Source: Phycicoccus sp. HDW14 (GTDB lineage: Bacteria; Actinomycetota; Actinomycetes; Actinomycetales; Dermatophilaceae). From it: a stretch of DNA of 64,000 nt. Every line of letters begins with the position of its first letter. Positions within the stretch are counted from its first letter, which is position 1. The notes below the pieces were generated by a model. It made no database searches. It saw only the letters and a list, made by a program, of their open reading frames with translations, and was not told where the DNA came from. Location of the stretch: NCBI RefSeq assembly GCF_011383005.1, contig NZ_CP049935.1, positions 868,001 through 932,000 on the forward strand. The letters are read 5' to 3'. Below, in pieces: positions 63,254 to 64,000 of this stretch. The position numbers were made by a program, and so were the translations under genes.

Positions 63254-64000
63254 GCCGGCACCTCCTCGGGGGCGAAGGCGAGCAGGTAGTCGTCCCAGGC
63301 CGGTGCGGAGCCGTCCGGTTCCATGACGACCTCCCGCAGGCTCGGGTCGCCGTTGGAGCCGGCGAACTGGCGCTCGGCCTCGATGGTCACGCTGGCCGAG
63401 AAGCAGAGGACGTCGACCTCGACGGTGATGCGCGCCCGGCCGATCATCTTCCCGGTGTCGAAGCTGTAGACCAGCTCCATGTAGAGCTCGATGCTCGCCG
63501 AGATGAGGCCGAGGACGTCGACCTCGCCGCGGAGGCGGAAGTACCCGGTGAGAGAACCCTTCTCGCCCTCGAGCCGGATGTAGAGCCCGATGGCCGCTGA
63601 GATCGACCCCGACGCGACACCGAAGTCGACGGCGAGGTACGCCCCCGCCTCGAGCCCGAGCTCGAGCACCTCGAGACCCTTGGGGGACAGGCGGATGAGG
63701 AACCATCCGCCACCGCCGAGGAAGACGACCGACAGCACGAACGGACGCTCGCGGGTGCAGAAGTTGAACCCGAAGCTGATCGTCTCGCCGAGGAACGGCA
63801 CCTTGACGTCGGCACCGAGCGACATGTTCGACAGGTTGAAGACGCCGACGGCGAGGTTCGGGAAGGTGAGGCTGAACCCGGCCGTCAGGCCCTCGGGCGT
63901 GACCTCGACGCTCGGGGGTCCGAGAAGCCGTCGAGCGGGATGAGGTCCTTGATCGTCTCGACGAAGGAGAGGAAGCCGCCGAAGACGATGTCGCCGAGGA
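63250..64000 (-). CDS. Beta-rich protein of unknown function (N-terminus beyond window, one frame lesion)
   Basis: Open from the window end; the frame changes at GGGGG 63,914-63,918 (one G missing). C-terminal 250 residues: FGGFLSFVETIKDLIPLDG, VEVTPEGLTAGFSLTFPNLA, VLELGLEAGAYLAVDFGVAS, GSISAAIGLYIRLEGEKGSL, GYFRLRGEVDVLGLISASIE, MIGRARITVEVDVLCFSASV. Strict alternation of hydrophobic and polar residues suggests many consecutive beta strands forming an elongated sheet. ATGA overlap with the giant gene. Family not recognised. Confidence 0.65.
   Translation of the reverse strand, partial: PRRHRLRRLPLLRRDDQGPHPARRLLGPPSVEVTPEGLTAGFSLTFPNLAVGVFNLSNMSLGADVKVPFLGETISFGFNFCTRERPFVLSVVFLGGGGWFLIRLSPKGLEVLELGLEAGAYLAVDFGVASGSISAAIGLYIRLEGEKGSLTGYFRLRGEVDVLGLISASIELYMELVYSFDTGKMIGRARITVEVDVLCFSASVTIEAERQFAGSNGDPSLREVVMEPDGSAPAWDDYLLAFAPEEVPA

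Overview
The window is high-GC DNA (about 70 percent or more) with GTG/ATG starts, many 4-bp gene overlaps, lexA divergent from a LysM protein, nrdR-nrdJ, DUF2510 proteins, a DUF222/13E12 HNH protein and TANNNT leaderless promoters. Together these indicate an actinobacterium, most likely of the order Micrococcales (Intrasporangiaceae-like; the family is an inference). No rRNA or tRNA gene was recognised.

Layout. (1) Positions 1-26,552 are the integrase-proximal part of a siphovirus-type prophage, almost all on the minus strand. From right to left it carries a serine integrase, a divergent repressor pair with operators, small regulatory and zinc-finger genes, an LPXTG-like surface protein, two ParB-like proteins, replication/accessory genes including HNH proteins and a ParB-methyltransferase fusion, then terminase, portal, protease-scaffold, decoration, capsid, head-tail connectors, tail terminator, tail tube and a tail assembly protein cut by the window start. 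Tail tip, lysis genes and attL lie outside. (2) The integrase abuts the 3' part of comEC (26,553-28,147), so the phage appears inserted in this DNA-uptake gene. (3) 28-34 kb: LysR regulator, Sir2-GNAT pair, and a RimK / RimB-like protease / AstE-like deacylase module. (4) 33.4-34.8 kb: lexA and an SOS-linked LysM division suppressor. (5) 35-41.7 kb: two paralogous small Cys-rich proteins flank a TetR-ABC exporter operon, a GNAT and a cobalamin-binding protein. (6) 42-45.6 kb: nrdR-nrdJ with NrdR boxes and a cluster of DnaA-box-like 9-mers. (7) 45.6-58.1 kb is accessory: a helicase remnant, a DUF6308 protein, two paralogous membrane-anchored metzincin-like proteases, DUF2510 proteins, an ECF sigma factor with its membrane partner, lipoproteins, a DUF222-HNH protein and a vapBC module. 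(8) 58.3-64 kb is an unrecognised two-gene operon with a giant (about 1,656 aa) protein and a beta-rich partner cut by the window end.

The sequence contains a recurring pattern: about twenty genes are broken by what reads as one missing base, usually in a run of three or more C or G, always a loss and never a gain, most densely at 1.2-7.4 kb. I read these as sequencing undercalls rather than gene decay and describe those genes as single reading frames with a lesion. Only the helicase fragment and the phage-split comEC are treated as truly broken.

How the parts fit: the prophage probably blocks natural transformation through comEC. Its capsid genes are silent cargo under the repressor pair near 24.3 kb. 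SOS control (LexA), dNTP supply control (NrdR, possibly DnaA) and the LysM division brake form the host DNA-damage and replication axis.
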